Counted from the stretch's first letter, positions 42,609 to 51,192 are shown. The stretch: 64,000 nucleotides of DNA from Bradyrhizobium macuxiense (GCF_007993935.1 NZ_VITY01000021.1:81914-145913), one strand, 5' to 3'. Numbers and translations: made by a program. Notes: generated by a model from the letters alone, not told the origin.

Positions 42609-42800
42609 ATGACGAAACCAAAAACCAAGACCATCCAGCCCGTTCCCGACGACAACAAGAGCCACAAGGGCCCCGGCAGCACCCCCGGCGTTCCCCTCGA
42701 CACCACCAAGGGCCATCGCGACGACGAAAAGCACAACATCCGCGAGCAAGCCGCGCACGGCAATCTGACCCAGAACACCAGCAACAAGCGGTCAGGGTAG
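42609..42800 (+). CDS. small hydrophilic protein, disordered
   Basis: 63 aa, Lys/Asp/Asn-rich (TKPKTKTIQPVPDDNKSHKG, GHRDDEKHNIREQAAHG), no hydrophobic segment. ATG 42609 has GGAG six bases upstream; ATG 42606 is the alternative. Function unknown. Confidence 0.55.
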   Translation: MTKPKTKTIQPVPDDNKSHKGPGSTPGVPLDTTKGHRDDEKHNIREQAAHGNLTQNTSNKRSG

Positions 42801-42824
42801 GGCGTGGCGGCGCCGCATCCTCAG

Positions 42825-42948
42825 TGTCGTCCCTGCGAAAGCAGGGACCCATAACCACCGCCTTCGATCGTGAACGGGATCGCGGCCCGAGCGTCGTGCA
42901 ACAATGTGCATTTGGGGTAATGGGTCCCGGCCTTCGCCGGGGCGACGA
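42825..42948. repeat. dispersed inverted repeat, family A copy 2
   Basis: TGTCGTCCCTGCGAAAGCAG at one end and GGTCCCGGCCTTCGCCGGGG at the other, matching the copy at 9187-9310 in arms and length. Confidence 0.75.
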
Positions 42949-43029
42949 TGTGGATAGCTCGCTTCAACCTGCCAAACAGCTTGTTCAGTGTCATCACTCG
43001 CGCATGCGTGTGATCCAGTATTCCAGCCG

Positions 43030-43113
43030 GTAGGATGGGTGGAGCGAAGCGATACCCATCACCTCGCCACGCTGCACAATTGATGGGTATCGCTGCGCTC
43101 CACCCATCCTACG
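43030..43113. repeat. palindromic element, family D
   Basis: GTAGGATGGGTGGAGCGAAG, CGATACCCATC and the mirrored GATGGGTATCG, CGCTCCACCCATCCTAC: about 30-bp arms around an AT-containing centre. Confidence 0.75.
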
Positions 43114-43229
43114 ATTCTGCGCTTCCGATTGCCCGATCCGCGTCCGGGCGTGATCCGCATCACGGCACCCGCGAGCGCGCGCCGTTAGCGTAGCGGCATC
43201 GGATCACCCGATCGCCAAGGATCGCCGCC

Positions 43230-43616
43230 ATGAACGCCATCGCTGCACCGAAATCGCCTGCGCAGAACCGGCTCGAAGGCTTTGCGCTCACCGCCATGCT
43301 CCAGGGCCTGCCGATCTTCGCCGCCGCCGTGCTGATGCTGAAGATCATGGACGCCCCGGAAATCGTCAGCGAACGCTATGGCGCGGTGATCTACGTCGTG
43401 CTCGCTTCGCTGGTCTACGCCGCGATCACGCCATGGCTCGCCGCGAGATTTCCGAACCGTCTCGCGCACGCCTACGCGCCGGTGTTCTTCGATGCCAGCC
43501 TGTCGTTCTCCGAGAAGATCGCGCAATGGCGGAGCCAGCCCACGGTCTCGCTGCAACTCATGACCACGATGATCATGATGTCGCTGCTGGCGGTCGCGGT
43601 GGTCAGCGTTCGGTGA
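43230..43616 (+). CDS. membrane protein, three helices
   Basis: 128 aa with three hydrophobic segments (ALTAMLQGLPIFAAAVLML, GAVIYVVLASLVYAAITPWL, MTTMIMMSLLAVAVVSV) and charged loops (AARFPNRLAHAYAP, FSEKIAQWRS). No family recognised; stands alone next to the DpnI-type locus. Confidence 0.6.
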   Translation: MNAIAAPKSPAQNRLEGFALTAMLQGLPIFAAAVLMLKIMDAPEIVSERYGAVIYVVLASLVYAAITPWLAARFPNRLAHAYAPVFFDASLSFSEKIAQWRSQPTVSLQLMTTMIMMSLLAVAVVSVR

Positions 43617-43629
43617 AGAACGCCTTAGA

Positions 43630-43911
43630 TTAGCCCAACTCCGTCGAGGCCAAAAATTCCTCCGCCTGCGCGCGCGTAGGGAAGCGTGCGACTTCTTGAT
43701 AGTCGGGATCATGCTCTGCTGAGACGGGCGAACGGATCACGATGAATTCGCCGTTCTCTTCCTCGATGAATTCGGTAAGGTCTTCACTTCTGGTCGGCGC
43801 CATGTGACGCGCGCCGCAATGAGGGCAGTCGTCGTCGCACGTGCAGGACCATTCGCCTGTCCAGCGGCGGCGGCAACGTTCACATCTATAGAAATTGAGA
43901 AACCAAGCCAT
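43630..43911 (-). CDS. zinc-ribbon protein coupled to DpnI-type gene
   Basis: The 93-aa protein has a Cys cluster at the N-terminus (YRCERCRRRW, WSCTCDDDCPHCGARH), then an acidic domain (TEFIEEENGEF, FPTRAQAEEFLAS). AGAGG five bases before the ATG lies in the 9-bp gap after the DpnI-type stop, so the two are probably translated together. It may be a DNA-binding accessory of the nuclease; proof is lacking. Confidence 0.65.
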   Translation of the reverse strand: MAWFLNFYRCERCRRRWTGEWSCTCDDDCPHCGARHMAPTRSEDLTEFIEEENGEFIVIRSPVSAEHDPDYQEVARFPTRAQAEEFLASTELG

Positions 43912-43920
43912 GTCGACCTC

Positions 43921-44688
43921 TCAAGATTTCAATCGGTAATTGCCTCGAGCCAGGAACTCGATAAACCCACGATCGCGCAAGAATTGAAGCTGCTGGCGAA
44001 TCTTCGGCCGGACGTTCTGATTGCCCGGATACAAATCGCCGAGGTGGCGTTCAAAGGCATAGACTTCTTCGAGGGTAAAGTCGCGCTTGCCCAGCGATTC
44101 AACACATTTCATCACGTCGAGCAGCCACCCCCGCGACTCCAGCGATTGATCGCGGAGAAAGAGTGTCTTCTGCCATTCCGCAAGAACCAGCTCCTTGTCG
44201 CGAATGACGCCGTTTTGGACGATGTGGATTTTCCCCGACTCCGGCACTTTCCCGAGCAGGATGTTTGACCCGATCCAGCCCGCGCGCCGCGCAGTCGCGG
44301 CCAACGGCTTGCGTTCCTCGATGATGTCATGGACGAAGAAGTGCTTCGGGACGATCAACAGATTGACGACTGCTAGCGTCTTCAGATCGTAGTTCATCAG
44401 CAGAAGGTTGGGATTGTTGCTCGCCGCGAGCCGCTCGCATTTCGTCTTGTAGGCGCCGTCAGCAACCTTGGGGCCGAACTTCCCCTTCTGGCTCTTGAGC
44501 TCGAACTCCTCGCTGCACGATCCGCACAGGAAATCCGCCACCGGACTGTTGTTCGGAAACTGCGACATCTTTGCAGTGCCGCAGTGCGGACAATAGGCCC
44601 AAGCCTTGACCCAGGCCTCCGTCCAGGCGCGGGCGCTTTGGGAGCCGCTGGTGTAGGAGGTTTGCGATTCTTCGAAGCCGAGTTTCAT
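43921..44688 (-). CDS. DpnI-family restriction endonuclease (Type IIM)
   Basis: The 255-aa protein parallels DpnI along its length. Zinc Cys are at 33, 36, 55 and 58 (YCPHCGTAK, DFLCGSCSEEFE), the catalytic PVAD-x-E-x-K set is Asp52, Glu63 and Lys65, KPLAATARRAGWIGSNILLG matches the central block, and the winged-helix end is IRQQLQFLRDRGFIEFLARG. DpnI cuts GATC only when adenine is methylated on both strands. Alphaproteobacterial hosts normally lack Dam methylation, so it can act on incoming methylated DNA. ATG 44688 matches the DpnI start; an upstream TTG is an alternative. No methylase gene is adjacent. Confidence 0.88.
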   Translation of the reverse strand: MKLGFEESQTSYTSGSQSARAWTEAWVKAWAYCPHCGTAKMSQFPNNSPVADFLCGSCSEEFELKSQKGKFGPKVADGAYKTKCERLAASNNPNLLLMNYDLKTLAVVNLLIVPKHFFVHDIIEERKPLAATARRAGWIGSNILLGKVPESGKIHIVQNGVIRDKELVLAEWQKTLFLRDQSLESRGWLLDVMKCVESLGKRDFTLEEVYAFERHLGDLYPGNQNVRPKIRQQLQFLRDRGFIEFLARGNYRLKS

Positions 44689-44733
44689 GAGGCCAGCGTA
44701 GCGAAACCGAACCAAATTTCCAGCGCTACACGT

Positions 44734-45150
44734 CTACGCCAGTTTGATCTCCTCAACCCGCGCCGGCACCGCGCCAAAATCGCTGAACCGCATCCAGCGC
44801 GGCCGCACGCGGACATAGCCGATGGTCGGCCATGCCTCGCGCTCCGGGCCGTCGGGCCACGCCGCGAAATACACCTGTTTGCAGGCGGTGAGCTCCGCGC
44901 CGGTTGGAAAGTCGGCGACGCCCTCGAGCTGCGCGGTCTGCTCGGCGTCCCAGCCGATCACAAGTGCTACGCGGGGATCGGCGCGGACGTTCTGGTATTT
45001 GCGCGAGGTGGTCAGCGTATCGAAGATGATCTCGAGATCGTCGCCGACTGCGATGCCGACGACGGCGGCCTGCGGTTCGCCATCGTGCACTGTGCTGACC
45101 ACAGCGACCCGATGCTTCCGCAGGAATGCCAGAAGCGCGGCGCGCGTCAG
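44734..45150 (-). CDS. pyridoxamine 5'-phosphate oxidase-like FMN protein, unusual start
   Basis: The frame has the split-barrel flavin pattern: FLRKHRVAVVSTVHDGEPQA, IIFDTLTTSRKYQNVRADPR, VALVIGWDAEQTAQLEG and CKQVYFAAWPDGPEREAWP. The family's N-terminal motif (A-F-L-R-x-H-R-x-A-V) is encoded upstream of the first GTG (45102). The only start before it in frame is CTG at 45150, three bases after the uvrB stop. It is therefore probably translated from CTG by coupling to uvrB, giving 138 aa. Confidence 0.68.
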   Translation of the reverse strand: MTRAALLAFLRKHRVAVVSTVHDGEPQAAVVGIAVGDDLEIIFDTLTTSRKYQNVRADPRVALVIGWDAEQTAQLEGVADFPTGAELTACKQVYFAAWPDGPEREAWPTIGYVRVRPRWMRFSDFGAVPARVEEIKLA

Positions 45151-45153
45151 GGC

Positions 45154-48078
45154 CTACCGCTTCTTCCACCCACCCCGTTTCCCCGGTGCTCCTCCGCTGC
45201 TTCGCGGCGAGGGGCCGAACTCCGGCCCCGACTGCCGCGAGTCGGTCGGCTGGATGATGCGGCTCGTGGTGCCGAATGGCTTTGCCGGCAGCGCGCCGCT
45301 GGGGCGGAACGGCAGCGATTCCGGGCCGTGCATCTCGTCGAGGTCGGGCTTGTGCACGCGGGAGCCGGACTTGGCGCCGCGGCTTGCCTTGAGCGACGTC
45401 TGCGCCGACTTGTTCTTCAGCGCGCTGACCGGCAGGTTGGCGGCATCGCCGTACTTCCTGGTGCCGGCATAGGCGCCGGCCTGCTTCTGCACATTGCGCT
45501 GCTTGGCGGTGGGATCGTCGACCACGGCCATCTCGGTGGCGCGCAGCCGCTTGACCTCGTCGCGCAGGCGGGCGGCTTCCTCGAAGTTCAGATCGGCGGC
45601 GGCCTCGCGCATCCTTGTTTCGAGATCGCCGAGCACGGCCTCGAAATTGTGCCCGATGCTGATGACGTCGTCGGCCATGCCGCCGTCGCCGATCTCGACC
45701 AGCACGTGGTCGCGCTCGTAGACCGAATTGAGGATGTCGCCGATCGACTTCTTCACGCTCTCCGGCGTGATGCCGTTGGCCTCGTTGTACTCGACCTGCT
45801 TCTCGCGGCGCCGCGTGGTCTCGGCCATCGCGCGCTCCATCGAGCCGGTCATGCCGTCGGCATAGAGGATCACCTTGCCGTCGACATTGCGCGCGGCACG
45901 GCCGATGGTCTGGATCAGCGAGGTCTCGCTGCGCAGGAAACCTTCTTTGTCGGCGTCGAGGATCGCGACCAGCGCGCATTCGGGAATGTCGAGGCCCTCG
46001 CGCAACAGGTTGATGCCGACCAGCGCGTCGAACGCGCCGAGGCGCAAATCCCGGATGATCTCGATGCGCTCGATGGTGTCGATATCGCTGTGCATGTAGC
46101 GGACGCGGATGCCCTGCTCATGCAGATATTCGGTGAGGTCCTCGGCCATGCGCTTGGTGAGCACCGTGATCAGCGAGCGATAGCCGGCCGCGGCCGTCGC
46201 GCGGACCTCGCCGACGAGATCGTCGACCTGGGTGCGGGCCGGGCGGATGTCCACCGGCGGATCAATCAGGCCGGTCGGGCGGATCACCTGCTCGACGAAC
46301 ACGCCGCCGCTCTCGTTCAGCTCCCAGCCGCTCGGCGTCGCCGACACCGCGACCGTCTGTGGCCGCATCATGTCCCATTCCTCGAAGCGGAGCGGGCGGT
46401 TATCCATGCAGGAGGGCAGCCGGAAGCCGTATTCGGCGAGTGTCGCCTTGCGGCGGAAGTCGCCGCGGAACATGCCGCCGATCTGCGGCACGGTGACGTG
46501 ACTTTCGTCGGCGAACACCAGCGCGTTGTCGGGCACATATTCGAACAGCGTCGGGGGCGGCTCGCCGGGGCGGCGGCCGGTGAGGTAGCGCGAATAGTTC
46601 TCGATGCCGGCGCAGCTGCCGGTCGCTTCCATCATCTCGAGATCGAAGGTAGTGCGCTGCTCCAGCCGCTGCGCTTCCAAGAGGCGACCCTGGTCGTTGA
46701 GCTGGTCGAGCCGCATCTTCAATTCGGATTTGATCGACTTGATCGCCTGCACCAGCGTCGGGCGCGGCGTTACATAGTGCGAATTGGCGTACATCTTGAT
46801 GAATTCGAGCTCGTCCTGCTTGTGGCCGGTGAGCGGATCGAACTCCTCGATGGTCTCGATGGTGTCGCCGAACAGGTTCACCCGCCAGGCGCGGTCCTCG
46901 TAGTGCGCCGGGAAGATGTCGATGACGTCGCCGCGGACGCGGAAGGTGCCGCGGGTGAATTCGGCCTGGGTGCGCTTGTATTGCAGCGCGACCAGGTCGG
47001 CGATCAATTGCCGCTGATCGATGCGCTCGCCCTTCTTCAGCGCGAAGGTCATCGCGGTGTAGGTCTCGACCGAGCCGATACCGTAGATGCAGGACACGGA
47101 AGCTACGATGATGACGTCGTCCCGTTCGAGCAGCGCGCGCGTCGCCGAGTGGCGCATGCGGTCGATCTGCTCGTTGATCGAGGAATCCTTCTCGATATAG
47201 GTGTCGGTGCGCGGGACGTAGGCTTCCGGCTGGTAGTAGTCGTAATACGAGACGAAATACTCGACCGCGTTGTCGGGAAAGAAGTTCTTGAACTCGCCAT
47301 AGAGCTGCGCGGCCAGCGTCTTGTTCGGCGCCAGGATCAGCGCCGGGCGCTGCGTCGCCTCGATCACCTTGGCCATGGTGTAGGTCTTGCCGGAGCCGGT
47401 GACGCCGAGCAGCACCTGGGTGCGGTCGTTGCGGCCGATGCCTTCGACCAGCTCCGCGATCGCGGTCGGCTGGTCGCCCTTCGGCTCATAGGAGGACTTG
47501 ATCTCGAACCGCACGCCGCCTTCGGATTTCTCCGGGCGCGGCGGCCGGTGCGGGGTCCACACCCGCATCGAGCCGTCATCCTTGCGGAACTCCGGGCGGC
47601 CGTCGCGGATCAGGTTTTCCAGCGCGTCGGCGGTCGCCTTGACGCCGAGCGCCTCCATCTTGCTGCGCGGCGGACGGGCGAGGGCTTCGTCATCATCCTC
47701 GGCGGTGGGCAGGCCGAGCTGCCGCGCCAGTTCCGGATCGAGCGTCGGAATGGTGGCCGAGGTGCCGTAATTGGCCTGCGGGGCCTCCTCGAGGCCGGAC
47801 GCGTCGCGCTTCGCATCACGTTTGGCGACACCCTCGCTGGTCTCGCGCGTCGACGCCCGGGCGCGATGCGCCGCGGCCTCGCCGCCGGCGCGGCGGTCCC
47901 AGGAATTGTCCGGCGGCGGCTGCAGGCCGGTGCCCGAACCCATGCCGGCGTCGCCGCGATTGATCGCGGGATTGAGCAGTTCGGCAAGCGCGGGCCCAAT
48001 CGGCTGGACCTCGGGCCGGTGTGCTTTGGATTTGGGGGTTTTGCCGGGCTTTTTCGGGGTGTTCGGTGTCTTCGCCAT
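45154..48078 (-). CDS. uvrB: excinuclease ABC subunit B with long N- and C-terminal extensions
   Basis: UvrB helicase of nucleotide excision repair. Walker A GVTGSGKT is at about residue 224, followed by the beta-hairpin region (EYFVSYYDYYQPEAYVPRTD), VFADESHVTVPQIGGM, helicase motifs (INLLREGLDIPECALVAIL, SLIQTIGRAARN) and a C-terminal UVR motif (ETRMREAAADLNFEEAARLR). It has 974 aa against about 670 in E. coli: about 185 residues are added at the N-terminus (Pro/Lys-rich start, then charged segments) and about 110 after the UVR motif (Ser/Gly/Pro-rich, ending KRGGWKKR). These extensions are probably disordered. Confidence 0.92.
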   Translation of the reverse strand: MAKTPNTPKKPGKTPKSKAHRPEVQPIGPALAELLNPAINRGDAGMGSGTGLQPPPDNSWDRRAGGEAAAHRARASTRETSEGVAKRDAKRDASGLEEAPQANYGTSATIPTLDPELARQLGLPTAEDDDEALARPPRSKMEALGVKATADALENLIRDGRPEFRKDDGSMRVWTPHRPPRPEKSEGGVRFEIKSSYEPKGDQPTAIAELVEGIGRNDRTQVLLGVTGSGKTYTMAKVIEATQRPALILAPNKTLAAQLYGEFKNFFPDNAVEYFVSYYDYYQPEAYVPRTDTYIEKDSSINEQIDRMRHSATRALLERDDVIIVASVSCIYGIGSVETYTAMTFALKKGERIDQRQLIADLVALQYKRTQAEFTRGTFRVRGDVIDIFPAHYEDRAWRVNLFGDTIETIEEFDPLTGHKQDELEFIKMYANSHYVTPRPTLVQAIKSIKSELKMRLDQLNDQGRLLEAQRLEQRTTFDLEMMEATGSCAGIENYSRYLTGRRPGEPPPTLFEYVPDNALVFADESHVTVPQIGGMFRGDFRRKATLAEYGFRLPSCMDNRPLRFEEWDMMRPQTVAVSATPSGWELNESGGVFVEQVIRPTGLIDPPVDIRPARTQVDDLVGEVRATAAAGYRSLITVLTKRMAEDLTEYLHEQGIRVRYMHSDIDTIERIEIIRDLRLGAFDALVGINLLREGLDIPECALVAILDADKEGFLRSETSLIQTIGRAARNVDGKVILYADGMTGSMERAMAETTRRREKQVEYNEANGITPESVKKSIGDILNSVYERDHVLVEIGDGGMADDVISIGHNFEAVLGDLETRMREAAADLNFEEAARLRDEVKRLRATEMAVVDDPTAKQRNVQKQAGAYAGTRKYGDAANLPVSALKNKSAQTSLKASRGAKSGSRVHKPDLDEMHGPESLPFRPSGALPAKPFGTTSRIIQPTDSRQSGPEFGPSPRSSGGAPGKRGGWKKR

Positions 48079-48188
48079 GGCCGGAATATGGGACGAGTCC
48101 GGCAGCGAGAAAAGGGCAATCGGCGCCTGGAATTGCCTGCCGGCGAGGCTGCTGACAGCAGGGTGTCAGCAGCAAGCCGGTCGGGCCG

Positions 48189-48383
48189 TCAGGCCCGCGG
48201 CCGGTCGACGATATCGAGATGGATCCCGCCGCAGCCGTCGCAGCGCATGGTCCAGTATTCGGCGGCGCGGCCGGGAATCACGCGCAGCAGCGAGAGCCGG
48301 GCTGCGCATTCCGGGCAGCTGGTGCGGACCTGCGCCGGCCAGACCGGATCCGGCTCGCATTGCGGGACCACGGCGAGCACCAC
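48189..48383 (-). CDS. small zinc-ribbon protein
   Basis: 64 aa from a GTG: CPECAARLSLLRVIPGRA followed by MRCDGCGGIHLDIVDRPRA, two CxxC pairs forming a zinc ribbon. No strong Shine-Dalgarno; it starts 8 bp after the stop of the 78-aa gene on the same strand. Function unknown. Confidence 0.5.
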   Translation of the reverse strand: MVLAVVPQCEPDPVWPAQVRTSCPECAARLSLLRVIPGRAAEYWTMRCDGCGGIHLDIVDRPRA

Positions 48384-48391
48384 GTTGCCGG

Positions 48392-48628
48392 TTACGCCGA
48401 CGCTTCGGTTGCCGGCATCGTCATGCCGTAGCGCTGTGGGAACCGGTCGATAGTCTGCTTCGCGTCGGCGATCGCCGCATCCGGATCGGACCACGCAAAG
48501 CCGATGTCGAGCATCGGAAACGGCATGCCATCGATGACGACCGGCCTTTGATCGACCCGTTGAATCCTGGCGTGCCATTGCCCCTTCCCCACTTCAAACG
48601 ACTTGATCTCAAAACCGCTATAGATCAT
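48392..48628 (-). CDS. 78-aa hypothetical protein
   Basis: A compact alpha/beta pattern: FEIKSFEVGKGQWHARIQRV, VVIDGMPFPMLDIGFAWSDP and DAAIADAKQTIDRFPQRYG. Soluble, no known family. It is followed closely by the zinc-ribbon gene. A CRP/FNR-like palindrome lies 52 bp upstream of its start. Confidence 0.6.
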   Translation of the reverse strand: MIYSGFEIKSFEVGKGQWHARIQRVDQRPVVIDGMPFPMLDIGFAWSDPDAAIADAKQTIDRFPQRYGMTMPATEASA

Positions 48629-48679
48629 GGCGACCTCGGGATGCCCTTCTCAAAGGAAGCACGGGCGCGCGGCGCCCTA

Positions 48680-48695
48680 TGTGAACCAGATCACA
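48680..48695. promoter_or_regulatory. CRP/FNR-like palindromic site
   Basis: TGTGA-ACCAGA-TCACA: perfect TGTGA-N6-TCACA dyad 52 bp upstream of the 78-aa gene, which is oriented away from it. It matches the consensus of CRP-family regulators; whether a cognate protein acts here is not shown. Confidence 0.5.
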
Positions 48696-48706
48696 AGTCG
48701 CGCGGT

Positions 48707-49957
48707 TTATTTCCGCGGTGCAATGCGGTTCCAGCCTTTTGTTTGGGCCGCGATATGGTCGGCGAGCAGGGCCGCGTCGTCGCCGACGCCGGACAGGAAC
48801 GAGGATTTCATCTTCGACAGCCATTGCAGGCCGAGGAAATAGAGGCCCGGCACCTCGGAAACGCCGTGGTGGTGTCGCGGTGCGCCATTGGCGTCCAGCA
48901 CCGGTATCTCGATCCAGTACAGGTCGAGGCCATAGCCGGTGGCCCAGATCACGCTGCCGATTCGCTCGGCGCCGAGGTCGATGGTCTCGAAGGGCGCAGT
49001 GAGGCACGGCGGATCGGGCAGGCGGACGCGCGCCAAGGGATCGCCGGGATGATCGAGGCCGCGCGTCGCGATGAAGTCGTCGACGATCCCGAGGAAGGTC
49101 GCGTAGTAGGCATCGCCATTGGCGATGTTGGTGACGAGATCGGGCGCGATCGCGAGCACGCCGTCGCGCGCCGCCGTTACACGGCCGAGCAGCGTCACGC
49201 CGTCGGCGGCGAAGCGGCGGAAATCGATGGTGTGGCCGCCATGGGCACCCGAGATCACCGGCAGCAGGCGCGACGGGCCGCGCTGCTCGACCGGGGTCTC
49301 GTCGACACCCATCTCGGCCAGCCACCAGAACAGGTCGCGGCCGCGATAGCGGCGCGGCAGGCGGTTGTGACGTCCGACCGACAGGAAGACATGGCGGCCG
49401 GCGCGCACCAGTTCTTCGGTGATCTGCGCGCCCGAGGCGCCGGCGCCGATCACCAGCACCGCGCCGTCAGGCAATTGCGCGGGATTCTTGTAGCCGCTGG
49501 CATGAACCTGAAACAGGCCGGGATGCTCGCGCAGCACGTCGGGCCGCAGCGGCCGCTGATAGGGACCGGTAGCAATCACGACGTTGCGGGCGGCGATGCT
49601 GCCGCCGGCGCATTCGGCAAGGAAGCCGCCGGCATCGCGGCGCAGTCGGGTGACTTCGACGCCGCAGCGGAGCGGCGGCGCGACGAACGCGGCATAATCC
49701 TCGATGAAGGCGATGATGGCAGCGGTGTCCGAGAAGCCGTCGGGATCGCTGTGCGGAAACGCGAACTCCGGCAGCCGCACCGACCAGTTCGGAAACTGGA
49801 ACATCAATCCGTCCCAGCGTTCGCTGCGCCAGCGCTCGGCGATCCGCCGCCGCTCCAGCACCAGATGGCCGACGCCGCGCTGCTTCAGCCGGTGGCTCAT
49901 GGTCAGCCCGGCCTGGCCGCCGCCGATCACCAGCGTATCGACCGTCTCGTCAGGCAT
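48707..49957 (-). CDS. flavin-containing monooxygenase-like oxidoreductase
   Basis: The 416-aa protein has an N-terminal FAD-binding dinucleotide fold (TLVIGGGQAGLTMSHRL), a second Rossmann motif for NADPH (AVLVIGAGASGAQITEEL) and the ATG motif (VIWATGYGLDLY). The layout is that of class B flavin monooxygenases or related thioredoxin-reductase-like proteins; the FMO signature itself is not exact. Its start overlaps the LysR gene stop by 8 bases, so it is probably controlled by that regulator. Confidence 0.82.
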   Translation of the reverse strand: MPDETVDTLVIGGGQAGLTMSHRLKQRGVGHLVLERRRIAERWRSERWDGLMFQFPNWSVRLPEFAFPHSDPDGFSDTAAIIAFIEDYAAFVAPPLRCGVEVTRLRRDAGGFLAECAGGSIAARNVVIATGPYQRPLRPDVLREHPGLFQVHASGYKNPAQLPDGAVLVIGAGASGAQITEELVRAGRHVFLSVGRHNRLPRRYRGRDLFWWLAEMGVDETPVEQRGPSRLLPVISGAHGGHTIDFRRFAADGVTLLGRVTAARDGVLAIAPDLVTNIANGDAYYATFLGIVDDFIATRGLDHPGDPLARVRLPDPPCLTAPFETIDLGAERIGSVIWATGYGLDLYWIEIPVLDANGAPRHHHGVSEVPGLYFLGLQWLSKMKSSFLSGVGDDAALLADHIAAQTKGWNRIAPRK

Positions 49958-50852
49958 TGCGCGCTCCCTTGCGGCGAGCGGCCGGTTCGGTCGCGGCGCG
50001 GATGATCCAGCGCCGGAACGCGGCGAAATCGCGCTGCTCGGCGTGGAAGCCGCGATAGACCAGATACCAGCGCATGCCCTTCGGCACGCTGAGCGCAAAC
50101 GGCGCCACCAGCCGGCCGGCGGCGAGATCGTCATCGATATAGGGCCGGATCCCCATCGCGATCCCGAGCCCGTCGCTCGCTGCCTGCAGCGCCTGGCCGT
50201 AGAACTGGAATTCCGGCCCGCGCGCGGTCAGGCGCGGCACGCCGGCGGCCTTCAGCCAGGACGGCCAGTCGTCGGGCGAATGCGCGACGCGGATCAGGCT
50301 CGGCCCCTTGAGGTCGCCGGGACGCTTCAAGCCGTTGGCGAGCCGCGCCGTGCACACCGGCATCAGGTCAGCGGCGAACAGCGGCTCGGCGACGAGGCCC
50401 GGCCAATGGCCGTCGCCGAGCTGGATGCCGCAGCTCCAATCGTCGGCGAACGGCACCGCCATGCCGCCGGTCGTGATCCGCACCTCGATGTCGGGCTCGG
50501 CTTTGCGGAACTCGGCGAGGTGCGGGATCATCCATTTCATCGCGAAGGTCGGCCCGACGCCGACGGTCAGCACGCGCGAACTCGCCGACGCCGTGACCTG
50601 CGCGGTGAGGCCCGCCAGCGCGTCGAAGATCGGCGTCAGGCCGCCTTGATAGGCGCGGCCGGCCGGCGTGGTGACGAGGCGGTTCGCCTTGCGCTCGAAC
50701 AGCGCGACGCCGAGCCGTTCTTCCAAAAGGTGCACCATCCGGCTGATCGCTGCGGCCGAGACGTTGAGCTCGCCGCCCGCCGCCGCAAAGCTGCCGGTCC
50801 GCGCCGCGGCCTCGAATGCCTTGATGCCGTTGAGAAAGAGCAGCCGCCGCAT
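49950..50852 (-). CDS. LysR family transcriptional regulator, GcvA-like
   Basis: The 300-aa protein has the LysR HTH (LNGIKAFEAAARTGSFAAAG, ISRMVHLLEERLGVALFERK) and the effector domain (SRVLTVGVGPTFAMKWMIPH, the last part recalling the GcvA group). It is translated just ahead of the monooxygenase gene, overlapping its start, so auto- and target regulation within an operon is likely. Confidence 0.88.
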   Translation of the reverse strand: MRRLLFLNGIKAFEAAARTGSFAAAGGELNVSAAAISRMVHLLEERLGVALFERKANRLVTTPAGRAYQGGLTPIFDALAGLTAQVTASASSRVLTVGVGPTFAMKWMIPHLAEFRKAEPDIEVRITTGGMAVPFADDWSCGIQLGDGHWPGLVAEPLFAADLMPVCTARLANGLKRPGDLKGPSLIRVAHSPDDWPSWLKAAGVPRLTARGPEFQFYGQALQAASDGLGIAMGIRPYIDDDLAAGRLVAPFALSVPKGMRWYLVYRGFHAEQRDFAAFRRWIIRAATEPAARRKGARNA

Positions 50853-50958
50853 GAACCCTCAGGAAAGCTGATGCAAGGGCAAGATAACTCAGTTTGCGGA
50901 ACGAGGCCAAGCGGCGCAGAAATATGCAGACAATCCCTGCTGACCCGGCGAGGACCCA

Positions 50959-51192
50959 ATGACTGAGACCACAGACGCCCTGGTGCTCGATCTCGTCGAA
51001 TGGGTCGCCCGCGAGCCACGGCGCTATGCCGAGGTGCTCGAGGTCTGGCGCACCTCATGCCCGCGGCTGACGATCTGGGAAGACGCGGTCGACCGCGGCT
51101 ATGTCGCGCGCCGTCCCTCGGTCGAGGGCATGCGGGTGATGGTGACGGAAACCGGCGAGACCTTCTTGCGCGCGCATGGACGGATGCATTGA
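50959..51192 (+). CDS. 77-aa hypothetical protein, possibly winged-helix-like
   Basis: TDALVLDLVEWVAREPRRYA, EVLEVWRTSCPRLTIWEDAV, YVARRPSVEGMRVMVTETGE: two helices and a beta-hairpin as in small winged-helix modules. No family assignment. It stands alone between the LysR gene (divergent) and the SCO1-like gene. Confidence 0.6.
   Translation: MTETTDALVLDLVEWVAREPRRYAEVLEVWRTSCPRLTIWEDAVDRGYVARRPSVEGMRVMVTETGETFLRAHGRMH

Larger units (their letters stand above)
42801..43229. other. gene-free stretch with two repeats
   Basis: This 429-bp gap contains family A copy 2 (42825-42948) and a palindromic element at 43030-43113. No gene is seen. Confidence 0.6.

Noticed and set aside
44584..48453. 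Very long open frame (over 1,280 codons) on the plus strand
   Set aside because: It is the antisense shadow of uvrB and its neighbours in high-GC DNA; the uvrB motifs on the other strand are unmistakable and this frame has no domain pattern.
47771..50005. 744-codon plus-strand frame
   Set aside because: Crosses antisense to uvrB, the two small genes and the monooxygenase; no domain.
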